From assembly GCA_002427615.1 (NCBI GenBank), contig DIFH01000107.1, positions 1 through 14,651 of the forward strand: a stretch of 14,651 nucleotides of DNA. Reading direction: 5' to 3'. Position numbers and translations under genes: made by a program. The first letter of the stretch is position 1, and each line of letters opens with the position of its first letter. The stretch comes from Paludibacter sp. UBA5753. Lineage in GTDB: Bacteria; Bacteroidota; Bacteroidia; Bacteroidales; Paludibacteraceae. Shown here one piece after another: positions 1-7,962 of this stretch. A model generated the notes under the pieces. That model had not been told where the DNA came from, did no database searches, and worked only from the letters and a program-made list of their open reading frames with translations.

Positions 1-459
1 CTATCTTCATCTGATATTTTATTAGATGTAGGTTCAGGCGAAGGCTTTTATAGTTCAAAATTTGCAGAATTATGTAATAAAGTCATTGCAATAGACGAAC
101 ATAATGATGTGTCTATGAATCAATTTTATGGGAATTCTTCAATTCAATTCATTTGTGAGGATATCTGTAAGTGGATAAACCAAAGTAATATTGACAATGT
201 AACGCAGGTATTTTTCTCCAATTCATTTCATGCAATGCGTTGTCAGGATGCAATACTGAAATTTTTTTCGGATAGACTTTTAAACGGAGCTTATTTAAAC
301 TTTATCGAATTTAAATTAGATACTTCGTTTGGTCCTCCTAAAAGTATTCGATTTACAAAAGAACGTTTGAAAAAGAAGGTGGAATCTTATGGCTTTATTG
401 AAGCATCTTATATTGATTTAAACACACATTATTTTATTTCCTTTAAATTGACGAAATGA
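1..459 (+). CDS. Class I SAM-dependent methyltransferase, 5'-truncated by the window edge
   Basis: The frame is open from base 1, so the start lies outside the window; 152 residues are visible. They begin with a Rossmann-fold SAM-binding motif I (LLDVGSGEG, visible residues 7-15), followed by the second strand ending in an acidic residue (VIAID, about residue 32), which normally binds the SAM ribose. The rest fits the C-terminal half of a small class I methyltransferase. Probably only a short N-terminal part is missing. The stop codon overlaps the start of the first MinD-type ATPase (ATGA), so the two are almost certainly cotranscribed and translationally coupled. The substrate is unknown; SAM methyltransferases are often found beside MinD/NifX-like gene sets. 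Fold assignment is solid, function is open. Confidence 0.85.
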   Translation, partial: LSSSDILLDVGSGEGFYSSKFAELCNKVIAIDEHNDVSMNQFYGNSSIQFICEDICKWINQSNIDNVTQVFFSNSFHAMRCQDAILKFFSDRLLNGAYLNFIEFKLDTSFGPPKSIRFTKERLKKKVESYGFIEASYIDLNTHYFISFKLTK

Positions 460-1322
460 AAATTGCCATAGCCAGCGGAAAAGGTGGAACGGGGAAGACT
501 TTTGTTTCCACAAATTTTTTCTACACTTTGCAGCAAGAAGGAACAAATGTTACGTTGGTAGATTGCGATGCTGAAGAACCCAATACATTGGCATTTTTTA
601 GTGGAGAGCTTGAAAACTCAACTCAAATTACTCAGCTCGTTCCTGTGATTGATGAGATTAAATGTACGTTCTGCGGAAAGTGTTACGAATACTGTAATTA
701 CAATGCTATTTTCTTTTTGCGAGAGCCTAAAATTATAAAAGTAATGGATGAGTTGTGTCACGGTTGTGGAGCGTGTTCGGTGGCATGTGAATTTGGCGCA
801 ATTACCGAAAAAGAAGATCTGTTGGGCGAAGTTAACCGGTATGCTGTAACAGAAAAAACTTCGTTGATTGAAGCACGTATGAAAGTGGGTGTTTATTCTC
901 CTGTTTCGGTTATAAAGGCAGCCATAAAAGAAGCAGCCAATGCCGAAGTTGTATTGATGGATTCGCCGCCGGGAACTTCGTGCCCTTTTATACAAACAGT
1001 TGCTCAAGCCGATTATGTAATTTTAGTAACTGAACCAACACCCTTTGGTCTGAGCGATTTAAAACAATCGGTCGAAACCTTGAAAACAATGCATAAACCT
1101 TATGGTGTGATAATTAATAGAGCTAATTTGGGAAACGATGATGTGTATGTTTATCTCAATAAAGAGAGTATTCCGCTTTTGATGAATATACCTTTCGATA
1201 AAACCATTGCTTCTATTTATTCAAAAGGAGAATTGCTTTGTAAGCATCAACCTCATTGGCAATCTCAATTTATAAATGTGTTCAACAATATAAAATACCT
1301 TTATGGAAATAGCCGTAATTAG
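456..1322 (+). CDS. MinD-type P-loop ATPase with inserted 2x[4Fe-4S] ferredoxin domain (first of a tandem pair)
   Basis: A 288-residue cytosolic ATPase of the MinD/ParA/Mrp superfamily. The deviant Walker A motif GKGGTGKT is at residues 8-15, DCD at 36-38 and the Walker B-like MDSPPG around D169. Between strands of the ATPase fold sits a ferredoxin insert with two C-x2-C-x2-C-x3-C sets: C70, C73, C76, C80 and C101, C104, C107, C111, expected to bind two [4Fe-4S] clusters. Such proteins (COG1149) occur in pairs next to NifX/NifB-like proteins, for example in Desulfovibrio ORP loci, where they are thought to help assemble or deliver a metal cluster; that role here is inference. The ATG overlaps the upstream methyltransferase stop, and the 3' end overlaps the next ATPase gene by 20 bases. 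The second cluster motif lacks the usual proline after the last Cys (CEFGA). Confidence 0.93.
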   Translation: MKIAIASGKGGTGKTFVSTNFFYTLQQEGTNVTLVDCDAEEPNTLAFFSGELENSTQITQLVPVIDEIKCTFCGKCYEYCNYNAIFFLREPKIIKVMDELCHGCGACSVACEFGAITEKEDLLGEVNRYAVTEKTSLIEARMKVGVYSPVSVIKAAIKEAANAEVVLMDSPPGTSCPFIQTVAQADYVILVTEPTPFGLSDLKQSVETLKTMHKPYGVIINRANLGNDDVYVYLNKESIPLLMNIPFDKTIASIYSKGELLCKHQPHWQSQFINVFNNIKYLYGNSRN

Positions 1323-2169
1323 TGGAAAAGGCGGAACAGGCAAAAGCAGTATAAGTGCTGCCTTTGCCACATTATCTGAAAAAGTGGTATTGGCCGATTG
1401 CGATGTGGATGCTGCCAATCTTTATATTTTATTCAACCCTACGCATGAGGAAGAGCAGATTTTTGTATCAGGACAGAAAGCTGTAATCGATAAATCCCTA
1501 TGTACTAATTGCGGTCAATGTATTGATTATTGTCGATTTGATGCTATTTCCGAGATAAACGGCGAAGTAATTATTTCTGAAACTTCATGTGACGGGTGTA
1601 GGCTTTGCGCTAGGGTTTGCCCGTCGGAAGCCATCTCAATGGTGAATGAAGATAAAAGCAGAATGTACGCAGGCACATTCCGTAATGGGAAAATGGTATA
1701 TGGGCGTTTATCGCCAGGCGAAGAAAATTCTGGGAAACTGGTAAATATGGTTCGCGACAAAGCAAAACAATTATCAAAAGACCATCAACTCGAAACGATT
1801 ATCATTGACGGACCTCCGGGAATCGGTTGTTCAGCTATTTCAACTATTACGGGCATAGACCATGTAGTTATTGTTACCGAACCAACTATTTCGGGTCTGC
1901 ACGATATGAAAAGAGCATTGGAAATAACGTCTAATTTCAAACTAAAAACCTGGGTTATAGTTAACAAATTCGACTTGAATACAGATTTGACCCATGAAAT
2001 TGAAGCTTATTGCCAGCAAAAGGATATCTCAGTTGCCGGAAAACTCCCATTTGATAGATTAGTGGTAGATGCCATGGTAAATTGTAAAAGCATTGTTGAA
2101 TTTGCTCCTGATTCCGAAGTGGCGAAATTGATAAGAGAGAATTACAAACTGATTACTCTTAATAAATAA
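1303..2169 (+). CDS. MinD-type P-loop ATPase with inserted 2x[4Fe-4S] ferredoxin domain (second of the pair)
   Basis: A 288-residue paralogue of the preceding gene with the same architecture. Walker A GKGGTGKS is at residues 8-15, DCDVD at 32-36, and the IIIDGPPG Walker B region has D169. The ferredoxin insert has C67, C70, C73, C77 and C96, C99, C102, C106, the last in a classical CPSEA context. The start lies inside the last codons of the upstream gene, so translation is probably coupled and the two ATPases may act as a heterodimer, as proposed for such pairs. Sequence identity to the first copy is clearly partial (different spacers and C-termini), so this is an old duplication rather than a recent one. 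Expected role: ATP-dependent conformational switching and electron or cluster transfer in assembly of a metallocofactor. Confidence 0.93.
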   Translation: MEIAVISGKGGTGKSSISAAFATLSEKVVLADCDVDAANLYILFNPTHEEEQIFVSGQKAVIDKSLCTNCGQCIDYCRFDAISEINGEVIISETSCDGCRLCARVCPSEAISMVNEDKSRMYAGTFRNGKMVYGRLSPGEENSGKLVNMVRDKAKQLSKDHQLETIIIDGPPGIGCSAISTITGIDHVVIVTEPTISGLHDMKRALEITSNFKLKTWVIVNKFDLNTDLTHEIEAYCQQKDISVAGKLPFDRLVVDAMVNCKSIVEFAPDSEVAKLIRENYKLITLNK

Positions 2170-2197
2170 TTGATAAATATCTGTAAAATAGTAAGAA

Positions 2198-2533
2198 ATG
2201 AATTTCGTAAAAAAACAGATCATCCCTCTATTTCTGCTTTGGGTATTTTTAATGCCAATGGCAGTAAAAGTATTTCATAAACATGATCATGTTTTTTCTA
2301 TTGAGAAAATTGAAAAAAACGTAACCCGATTAGATGTATATCATGAAATTTGTCCGATCTGTGCATTTCATTTCTTTCATTTTAATAGTACCCATAAGTG
2401 CTATCATGAATATATAAAAGAGTTCTTTTGCGAGCTTGATTATATTTATAATTCAGTTGTTATAAATAAATATTCTTTTCTGAGTTTTTTGTTGCGTTCG
2501 CCCCCTGTATTATTGATATCAAATACCATTTAA
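2198..2533 (+). CDS. Small membrane-anchored His/Cys-rich protein preceding a TonB receptor
   Basis: An 111-residue protein. Residues 1-6 are basic (MNFVKK) and 7-24 form one hydrophobic segment, a signal anchor or uncleaved signal peptide. Immediately after comes H27-x-H29-x-H31, then a CPIC motif (C52, C55) flanked by H49, H58 and H61, plus C68 and C78: a plausible soft-metal binding surface on the outer face of the inner membrane. A hydrophobic stretch near the C-terminus (about 93-108) may be a second membrane segment. Short proteins of this style (signal sequence, HxHxH, CxIC) commonly sit just upstream of TonB-dependent receptors in Bacteroidota, usually annotated hypothetical. It is 35 bases upstream of the receptor gene, so they probably share an mRNA. 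No enzymatic function is visible; a metal-relay or sensing role is inference. Confidence 0.75.
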   Translation: MNFVKKQIIPLFLLWVFLMPMAVKVFHKHDHVFSIEKIEKNVTRLDVYHEICPICAFHFFHFNSTHKCYHEYIKEFFCELDYIYNSVVINKYSFLSFLLRSPPVLLISNTI

Positions 2534-2568
2534 TCAATAATATAAACATACAGAAAACAATATAGAAA

Positions 2569-4803
2569 ATGAAAAAAATAGCATTATTGCTTATACTGAT
2601 GTCAATCGGTATAAGCAGCCTATCTGCACAAATACAAATTGCAGGTAAGGTGACAGCTGCAAATGGTAATCCTTTAGTTGGGTGCACCATTATTTTACCG
2701 GAATTAAATAAAGGAACCGTTTCGGATAAAAATGGTGAATATCATGTCGAGAATCTTCCGTCAGGAAAAACGAAAATACAGTTCTCGTACATAGGTTATA
2801 ACTCTTTAATAAAGATCATTACGCTTCAAAACTCTTTAAATAAATTAGACGTAACACTTACTGAATCGGTGATAGAATCACAAGAAGTAGTTGTTACCGG
2901 CGGGTTAATCAGTTCGCAACATGATAATGCAGTAAAGATTGATGTGTTGAAGAGTAAAGATATCTTGCTGTCCGGCACACCCAATTTTATGGAATCGCTC
3001 ACGCAAGTTCCCGGAGTAGATATGATCGCTAAAGGACAAGGAGTTTCAAAACCGGTTATCAGAGGACTTTCAATGAACGATATATTAGTTCTGAGCAACG
3101 GAGTGCGTATTGAGAATTATCAGTTTAGCGAAAACCATCCGCTGGGAGTTGACGATAACGATGTAGACAAGGTAGAAGTAATAAAAGGTCCGGCATCGTT
3201 ACTCTACGGCTCGGATGCCATTGGTGGGGTAATCAATTTTATCAAAGGGAAACCCGCACCAACGGGTGAAATTATAGGCGATTATCAAACTCAACTACAT
3301 TCCAATACGCAAGGCATGAATAATAGCTTGGGCATAAAAGGAGCATCTCAACATTTTTTTGGAGGATTGAGAGTGAGCAATAAAACCCATGCCGATTACA
3401 GGCAAGGTGGTGGTTCTTTTGTGCCAAATTCGAGGTTTAACGAGTGGTCGTTAAGTTCAAACTCCGGGTATACGGGTGAAATTGGAACATTTAAACTATC
3501 ATACGATTATTTTAAACAGAAATTAGGCATGACAGTCCCTGACGTAATTCCGATTATTACTGAACAAGGCAGAGATAACGATATTTGGTTTCAGGATTTG
3601 AATCATCATTTGATTTCTTCTCAAAACAAATTGTATCTCGGGAATTTCAAATGGGAAACTAACGTTGCCTATCAAGTTGCATTGCGCAAATTACAAACCA
3701 CGCTCGATGTGCCGGTCGTAGAAATGAACCTGAATACGCTTACGTATGAATCTAAATTATATTTGCCTTCCAGTGAGAGTTCTGATTATATTGTTGGTTT
3801 CCAAGGGAAAAGTCAAACAAATCGAAACCAGAACAATCGAGCAGCACAATTTCTACCCGATGCCGATGTAAATAATATTGGCGTTTTTGGCTTGATACAA
3901 TACACGTTCTTTGAAAAATTAAGATTACAGGGTGGTTTGCGATTCGATATGTATAAAACTGAAACTTACGCAATGGGCACTCAAGGTATTGAGGGTTATC
4001 ATGCTCCGTTATCACTCAACTTTTCGAGTCCTAATGCTTCGGTCGGATTGACATACAACCTGAATGAAAAGTTGCTGTTCAGGGCTAATTTGGCAAAATC
4101 ATACCGTGCTCCAAATTTATCGGAACTTACTTCCAACGGAATGCATGGCGACCGGTATGAGATTGGAAACGCTAAATTGCAAGCTGAAAATGCGTACGAA
4201 ACTGATATAAGCATGCATTATCATGGAGACTATTTTTCATTCGATTTGGCTGGATTCTATAACTTAATTGATAATTATATTTTCATTTCTCCTACTGCTG
4301 AATTGACATCAACAGCCATGACAATTTATCGTTTTTCGCAAACCAATGCTAAACTATACGGCGGAGAAGCTGGTATTCATTTTCACCCAAAATCATTGCC
4401 GTGGTTACATGTTCAGAGTACTTATGCATCGGTCATCGGAATACAGGAAAATGGAAACTATCTACCATTTATCCCGGCACATAAGTTCCGTTACGAAATT
4501 AGGGTAGAACGAGAAAAAATAGGATTTCTAAAGCACCCAAATTTTAAAATAGCTGCCCTTACCGCTTTAAAACAAAACCACCCTTCGCCTTATGAAACAG
4601 CAACCGATGGATATACGCTTGTAAATGCAGGAATTAATGCTGATATAAAACTCAGTAATCAACTGATGAATATTGGACTGTCGGCCAACAATATTTTCGA
4701 CACACAATTTTTTGATCATTTATCTACACTGAAACCTTTGGGATATTTCAACGAGGGCAGAAACATTAGTTTAATCTTGAAAGTTCCGTTTGGAATTAAA
4801 TAA
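2569..4803 (+). CDS. TonB-dependent outer-membrane receptor with N-terminal carboxypeptidase-regulatory-like domain
   Basis: A 744-residue outer-membrane active transporter. Residues 1-20 are a typical signal peptide ending in LSA before Q21. Residues 23-98 form a CarboxypepD_reg-like beta-sandwich (GKVTAANGNPLVGCT, then SDKNGEY) common in Bacteroidota receptors. The plug follows (about 103-230), including the VVVTGG TonB-box-like start, PVIRGL, and EVIKGPASLLYGSDAIGGVINF. The remainder is the 22-strand barrel, with YRAPNLSEL near residue 515 and a final strand ending LILKVPFGIK. Length is normal. The plug segment NGVRIEN...ENHPLGVD resembles receptors of the CirA/ZnuD-like group, and no SusD partner follows, so a metal complex or small siderophore-like ligand is more likely than a glycan. 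Position between Fe-S ATPases and ferredoxin genes, plus the His/Cys-rich small protein upstream, suggests a metal import role; the ligand is unknown. Confidence 0.92.
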   Translation: MKKIALLLILMSIGISSLSAQIQIAGKVTAANGNPLVGCTIILPELNKGTVSDKNGEYHVENLPSGKTKIQFSYIGYNSLIKIITLQNSLNKLDVTLTESVIESQEVVVTGGLISSQHDNAVKIDVLKSKDILLSGTPNFMESLTQVPGVDMIAKGQGVSKPVIRGLSMNDILVLSNGVRIENYQFSENHPLGVDDNDVDKVEVIKGPASLLYGSDAIGGVINFIKGKPAPTGEIIGDYQTQLHSNTQGMNNSLGIKGASQHFFGGLRVSNKTHADYRQGGGSFVPNSRFNEWSLSSNSGYTGEIGTFKLSYDYFKQKLGMTVPDVIPIITEQGRDNDIWFQDLNHHLISSQNKLYLGNFKWETNVAYQVALRKLQTTLDVPVVEMNLNTLTYESKLYLPSSESSDYIVGFQGKSQTNRNQNNRAAQFLPDADVNNIGVFGLIQYTFFEKLRLQGGLRFDMYKTETYAMGTQGIEGYHAPLSLNFSSPNASVGLTYNLNEKLLFRANLAKSYRAPNLSELTSNGMHGDRYEIGNAKLQAENAYETDISMHYHGDYFSFDLAGFYNLIDNYIFISPTAELTSTAMTIYRFSQTNAKLYGGEAGIHFHPKSLPWLHVQSTYASVIGIQENGNYLPFIPAHKFRYEIRVEREKIGFLKHPNFKIAALTALKQNHPSPYETATDGYTLVNAGINADIKLSNQLMNIGLSANNIFDTQFFDHLSTLKPLGYFNEGRNISLILKVPFGIK

Positions 4804-4811
4804 TCATTATA

Positions 4812-5183
4812 ATGAATACTATCAAACATATTGGTTTACAGGTAAAAGAAAGTGATGTGCGTGACTTTTATGAAGAAATTCTTAATTTTGAAGTTACCCG
4901 ATCATTTGTATTGACATTGGAAAATGCGACCAATATTTTTAGAATTCCAGTTGAAACCAACGTGCTTGTAGGTGCATGTCCTGAAATGGAATTAGAGCTT
5001 TTTATAAATGATAAAGTAAACGCACCAACCTTTCAGCACGTATGTTTTCAGACACACAGAATGGCAGAAATTACTGCAAAAGCAAAACTCAAAGGGTATA
5101 AAATGAATGTTTTGACTGGTTCAGGTACCTTATTTCTTTCCGATTCCAATCAAAATATCTTTGAAATAAAAAAATCAATATAA
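4812..5183 (+). CDS. VOC (glyoxalase/bleomycin-resistance/dioxygenase) superfamily protein
   Basis: A 123-residue single-domain protein with two beta-alpha-beta-beta-beta modules typical of the vicinal oxygen chelate fold. It starts KHIGLQVKES and has the second-module strand FQHVCFQT and the closing strand IFEIKKS. Candidate metal ligands in the canonical H/E/H/E places are H6, E60 or E62, H76 and E118, so a metal-binding active site may be retained. The gene starts 8 bases after the TonB receptor stop and ends 12 bases before the ferredoxin gene, so it is an internal operon member. VOC proteins range from isomerases and dioxygenases to metal-sequestering resistance proteins; the sequence does not say which applies. 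In this context a metal- or metallophore-binding role is possible but unproven. Confidence 0.82.
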   Translation: MNTIKHIGLQVKESDVRDFYEEILNFEVTRSFVLTLENATNIFRIPVETNVLVGACPEMELELFINDKVNAPTFQHVCFQTHRMAEITAKAKLKGYKMNVLTGSGTLFLSDSNQNIFEIKKSI

Positions 5184-5195
5184 TACGAAAAAATC

Positions 5196-5612
5196 ATGTT
5201 TGGAAATAAAAATTTTAATCGAGGTAATCATCACAACAGACATCAATCAGAACAAGGAGTTTGTGTTTGTCCGAAATGTGGCTATTCCATTCCTCATACA
5301 CCCGGAATTCCGTGTAGCTCTAAAGTCTGTCCCGTATGTAAAAGCTGGCTTGTGCGGAGCGAAAATAGCGAAAATAAGAACGAACTAAAAGATTCTGAGC
5401 CAACAAACAAGGTGATGACACAACCAACTCCACCGCTCGTAGTTTATCCTAAAGTCAATCCAGACTTGTGTACCGGTTGTGGCATTTGTATGGATGTTTG
5501 TCCCACCAATGCCATCGTTTTGAAAGACGATAAAGCTTTTATCGTGGACGATTTGTGCCGAAATTGCAAGGAATGCGTACGGGTTTGTCCTTCGGAAGCC
5601 ATTAACGAGTAA
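5196..5612 (+). CDS. 2x[4Fe-4S] ferredoxin with N-terminal zinc-ribbon-like Cys cluster
   Basis: A 138-residue protein of two parts. Residues 1-50 carry a His/Asn-rich start and a Cys cluster: VCVCPKCGY (C23, C25, C28), C40, then CPVCKSW (C45, C48), which resembles a zinc ribbon or rubredoxin-like knuckle. A polar linker (about 52-85, rich in Glu, Asn, Pro) leads to a bacterial 2x[4Fe-4S] ferredoxin: C92, C95, C98, C102-P and C121, C124, C127, C131-P. The ferredoxin part is textbook; the N-terminal part is unusual for an electron carrier and may bind zinc, iron or a maturing cofactor. It lies 12 bases after the VOC gene. Likely role: electron donor or cluster carrier for the MinD/Mrp ATPases and radical SAM enzyme encoded around it. 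A second reading frame over the 5' part (5200-5388) is a shadow. Confidence 0.9.
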   Translation: MFGNKNFNRGNHHNRHQSEQGVCVCPKCGYSIPHTPGIPCSSKVCPVCKSWLVRSENSENKNELKDSEPTNKVMTQPTPPLVVYPKVNPDLCTGCGICMDVCPTNAIVLKDDKAFIVDDLCRNCKECVRVCPSEAINE

Positions 5613-5683
5613 AAAGCCAACAAGTAAAATATTGAAATTAAAACAATAACCAGCTATAATTAAGTAAACTAACGAACTCTTCT

Positions 5684-5713
5684 GCTCCTTTTTTAAGGGC
5701 TGCGGATTTTTTT
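5684..5713 (+). repeat. Short imperfect hairpin with following T-run before the PNPOx gene
   Basis: CCTT-TTTT-AAGG (5687-5698) can form a small stem, set in CTCCTTTTTTAAGGGC and followed by a seven-T run at 5707-5713. It could be a weak terminator/attenuator inside the 115-base gap after the ferredoxin gene, or a worn copy of an intergenic palindrome; a similar CTCC-TTT-GG hairpin lies at 11046-11059. The stem is too short to call a firm terminator. Confidence 0.3.
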
Positions 5714-5727
5714 AAACAAAGAATAAA

Positions 5728-6105
5728 ATGAACAAATTACCCGAAATTGTCAGCGAAGCCTGGCAAAACAAGCAAGATGCCATTGTTTTCAGCACGGTGA
5801 ATGCAGATGGTACTCCAAATTCTATTTATGTAACTTGTGTTTCCATGTATAACGAAACTCAGGTTTTGGTTGCCAATAATTTTTTCAGCAAAACGCTGGA
5901 AAATATACAGGCTGGAAGCAAAGGTTCCATTCTTTTTATTACCAAAGAAGATAAATCGTTTCAACTAAAAGGAATGCTAAGTTATTTTACAGAAGGAGAG
6001 CTGTTTGACGACATGAAGAAATGGAATCCGACTCGTTTGCCAGGTCACGGAGTAGCTGTTCTCGAAATTCAGGAAGTATTTGCCGGAGCACAAAAATTGC
6101 TCTAA
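5728..6105 (+). CDS. Pyridoxamine 5'-phosphate oxidase-like (split-barrel flavin-binding) protein
   Basis: A 125-residue protein of the PNPOx-like split-barrel family. The opening region (ending QDAIVFSTVNADGTPNSI) followed by strands VTCVSMY, QVLVANNFFSKT and GSILFITKED matches the FMN-binding half-barrel seen in short family members; the NFFSKTLENI segment corresponds to the place where FMN phosphate is usually held. Length is normal for the short, single-domain, homodimeric members. It is probably a cytosolic flavin-binding protein, but family members differ (oxidases, flavin reductases, heme-utilisation proteins), and no substrate can be assigned. It follows the ferredoxin gene after a 115-base gap and is 19 bases ahead of the radical SAM gene (using the start at 6125). 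A redox role with the neighbouring ferredoxin is inference. Confidence 0.83.
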   Translation: MNKLPEIVSEAWQNKQDAIVFSTVNADGTPNSIYVTCVSMYNETQVLVANNFFSKTLENIQAGSKGSILFITKEDKSFQLKGMLSYFTEGELFDDMKKWNPTRLPGHGVAVLEIQEVFAGAQKLL

Positions 6106-6124
6106 ACTTAAAAAATTCAACATC

Positions 6125-7063
6125 ATGATAAGCTTTGGACCCGTACCCTCCCGAAGATTAGGTAAAAGTCTTGGTATAAATAATATTACTTCAAAAAAAG
6201 TTTGTTCTTATTCCTGCGTTTATTGTCAGGTGGGATTAACTCACACCTTCAGTGCTCAACGTCAGGAGTTTTATGATCCAACGGTTATTTATTCAGAAGT
6301 CGAAAAACATTTGGCTAAAATATCAGAGGCTGATAAACCTGATTACTTGACTTTTGTGGCCAATGGAGAACCAACATTAGATATTCAATTGGGAATATCC
6401 ATCGAAAAATTAAAACTTTTCGGTATTCCAATAGCCGTGATTACCAATGCATCGTTGCTCAATGACCCCGAGGTGAGGGCTGATTTGCAATTGGCCGATT
6501 GGGTGTCGGTAAAAATTGATGCAGGAAGCGAAACTATATGGAAAAAAATAAACCGTCCGGTTGCTAAAATTACTTTTCAAAACTATTTGGATGGTTTACA
6601 TGCTTTCGCACGTGAATTCAAAGGAAAATTAGTAACCGAAACCATGTTGGTAAAAGGGTTAAACGATTCGGAGGAAGAATTGCATAAAACGGCAGAATTA
6701 GTAAAATTGGCGCAACCTTTCTTCGCCTATATTTCCATTCCAACTCGTCCGCCCGCAGTAAAATCGGTTCTTCCATCCGATGAAAATGTGATAAATCAAG
6801 CCTATCAAATTTTCAACGAAAATGGGCTGAACACCGAACTGATTCTTGGTTTCGAAGGCACAGATACCGGATTTACAGGAAATGCTTTTGAAGATATTAT
6901 CAATATTTGCTCGGTTCACCCTATCCGGCAAGATACGATGGATGAACTTTTATTCAAAAATAATGCAAACTCAACGGTATTGGAAACATTGCTGCACAAT
7001 AATTACGTGCAGAAAGTGGAATATAAATCTAACAGCTTTTACATTCGGAAATTTAGAGATTAA
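6125..7063 (+). CDS. Radical SAM protein, COG0731 (Tyw1-like) family
   Basis: A 312-residue enzyme with the radical SAM cluster motif C27-x3-C31-x2-C34 (CSYSCVYCQ), expected to bind the [4Fe-4S] cluster that reductively cleaves SAM. It opens with the family signature FGPVPSRRLGKSLGIN, and residues about 80-84 hold the NGEPT (GE-type) SAM-binding motif. The C-terminal part after the barrel (about 250-312, starting near SVHPIRQDTMDELL) resembles the winged-helix-like tail of this family. I chose the ATG at 6125 because the longer in-frame start at 6080 adds 15 residues before the conserved MISFGPVPSRR and overlaps the upstream gene. COG0731 includes archaeal wyosine enzymes, but bacterial members beside NifX/MinD-like genes have no settled reaction. 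Here it may modify or assemble part of the locus product. Confidence 0.88.
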   Translation: MISFGPVPSRRLGKSLGINNITSKKVCSYSCVYCQVGLTHTFSAQRQEFYDPTVIYSEVEKHLAKISEADKPDYLTFVANGEPTLDIQLGISIEKLKLFGIPIAVITNASLLNDPEVRADLQLADWVSVKIDAGSETIWKKINRPVAKITFQNYLDGLHAFAREFKGKLVTETMLVKGLNDSEEELHKTAELVKLAQPFFAYISIPTRPPAVKSVLPSDENVINQAYQIFNENGLNTELILGFEGTDTGFTGNAFEDIINICSVHPIRQDTMDELLFKNNANSTVLETLLHNNYVQKVEYKSNSFYIRKFRD

Positions 7064-7108
7064 TTGATTATAAGCATATAAAGTAATTAATGTAAAAATA
7101 TAAACACA

Positions 7109-7936
7109 ATGGAAGAACAAAAACAATACAAGTACGCAGCAAAGGAGAATGCGATTGTAAAGACAAAATTGCCCAATATCAACAAGATTTTCATGGTAGC
7201 TTCGGGCAAGGGTGGAGTAGGGAAATCAACTGTGGCAGCAGGTCTGGCTTTGTCGCTGGCTCTTGAAGGATATTCCGTAGGCTTATTAGATGCCGATATT
7301 TACGGTCCGTCCATCCCCACGCTTTTTAATTTGGGAAATGCAGAACGCCCTGTAATGACAGAGCACGAAGGAAATTATCTCATTGAGCCTTATATTCGGT
7401 TTGGAATTAAAATCATGTCAATCGGGTTCTTTTTCGATGCTCATCAGGCAATTATTTGGCGTGGCCCAATGGTGTCAAAAGGTATGAAGCAGATGATGGC
7501 TGAAACCAGTTGGGGTGAACTTGATTACTTGATTATCGATACACCTCCTGGTACCGGAGATGTACATATTACGTTGTTACAAGAATTTGAAATAACTGGA
7601 GTTTTAGTAGTTACAACTCCACAAATGCTGGCTCTTTCGGATGTTCAAAAAGCAATTTCTTTGTTTCGTGACCAACATGTAGGGACTACTGTTTTAGGAA
7701 TTATCGAAAACATGTCGTGGTTTACTCCTTCTACCCACCCAGATGAAAAATATTTTCTTTTTGGTACCGGTGGTGGTGAAGCATTATCGAAGTCATTCAA
7801 TATTCCGTTGCTGGCACAAATTCCTATCAATGAAAAAATATGCACGGCTTGTGATGAGGGCAAGCTTGGCGAGCTATTTCTTGACAATACAGTACGTTTA
7901 GCTTTTAATTCTATTGTAAGCCAAATTACGAATTGA
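7109..7936 (+). CDS. Mrp/NBP35 (ApbC) family Fe-S cluster carrier ATPase
   Basis: A 275-residue P-loop ATPase. Deviant Walker A GKGGVGKS is at residues 33-40, DADIYGPSIP at 61-70, WRGPM at 117-121, LIIDTPPGTGD at 141-151 and ENMSWF at 200-205: the full Mrp signature set. A C-x2-C pair (C245, C248; ICTACDEGK) sits where Mrp/ApbC proteins hold the bridging [4Fe-4S] cluster of the homodimer. The extra cysteines often found after ENMS are absent. There is no N-terminal DUF59/MIP18 domain, so this is the short form. It ends the first gene block; the same family accompanies the NifX-like protein in ORP loci. Likely role: ATP-dependent binding and transfer of Fe-S or mixed-metal clusters. A 45-base A/T-rich gap separates it from the radical SAM gene. 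Confidence 0.93.
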   Translation: MEEQKQYKYAAKENAIVKTKLPNINKIFMVASGKGGVGKSTVAAGLALSLALEGYSVGLLDADIYGPSIPTLFNLGNAERPVMTEHEGNYLIEPYIRFGIKIMSIGFFFDAHQAIIWRGPMVSKGMKQMMAETSWGELDYLIIDTPPGTGDVHITLLQEFEITGVLVVTTPQMLALSDVQKAISLFRDQHVGTTVLGIIENMSWFTPSTHPDEKYFLFGTGGGEALSKSFNIPLLAQIPINEKICTACDEGKLGELFLDNTVRLAFNSIVSQITN

Positions 7937-7962
7937 TTTTTAAGTCTCTTGTTTATGCTTAG

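Noticed and set aside
618..1007. 129-codon minus-strand open frame inside the first MinD gene
   Set aside because: It is a mirror of the conserved MinD coding sequence; its Cys/Arg-rich product resembles no protein family I recognise.
6080..6124. Upstream in-frame ATG extending the radical SAM protein by 15 residues
   Set aside because: The extension overlaps the end of the PNPOx-like gene in another frame and precedes the conserved family start MISFGPVPSRR; the ATG at 6125 is the natural start.
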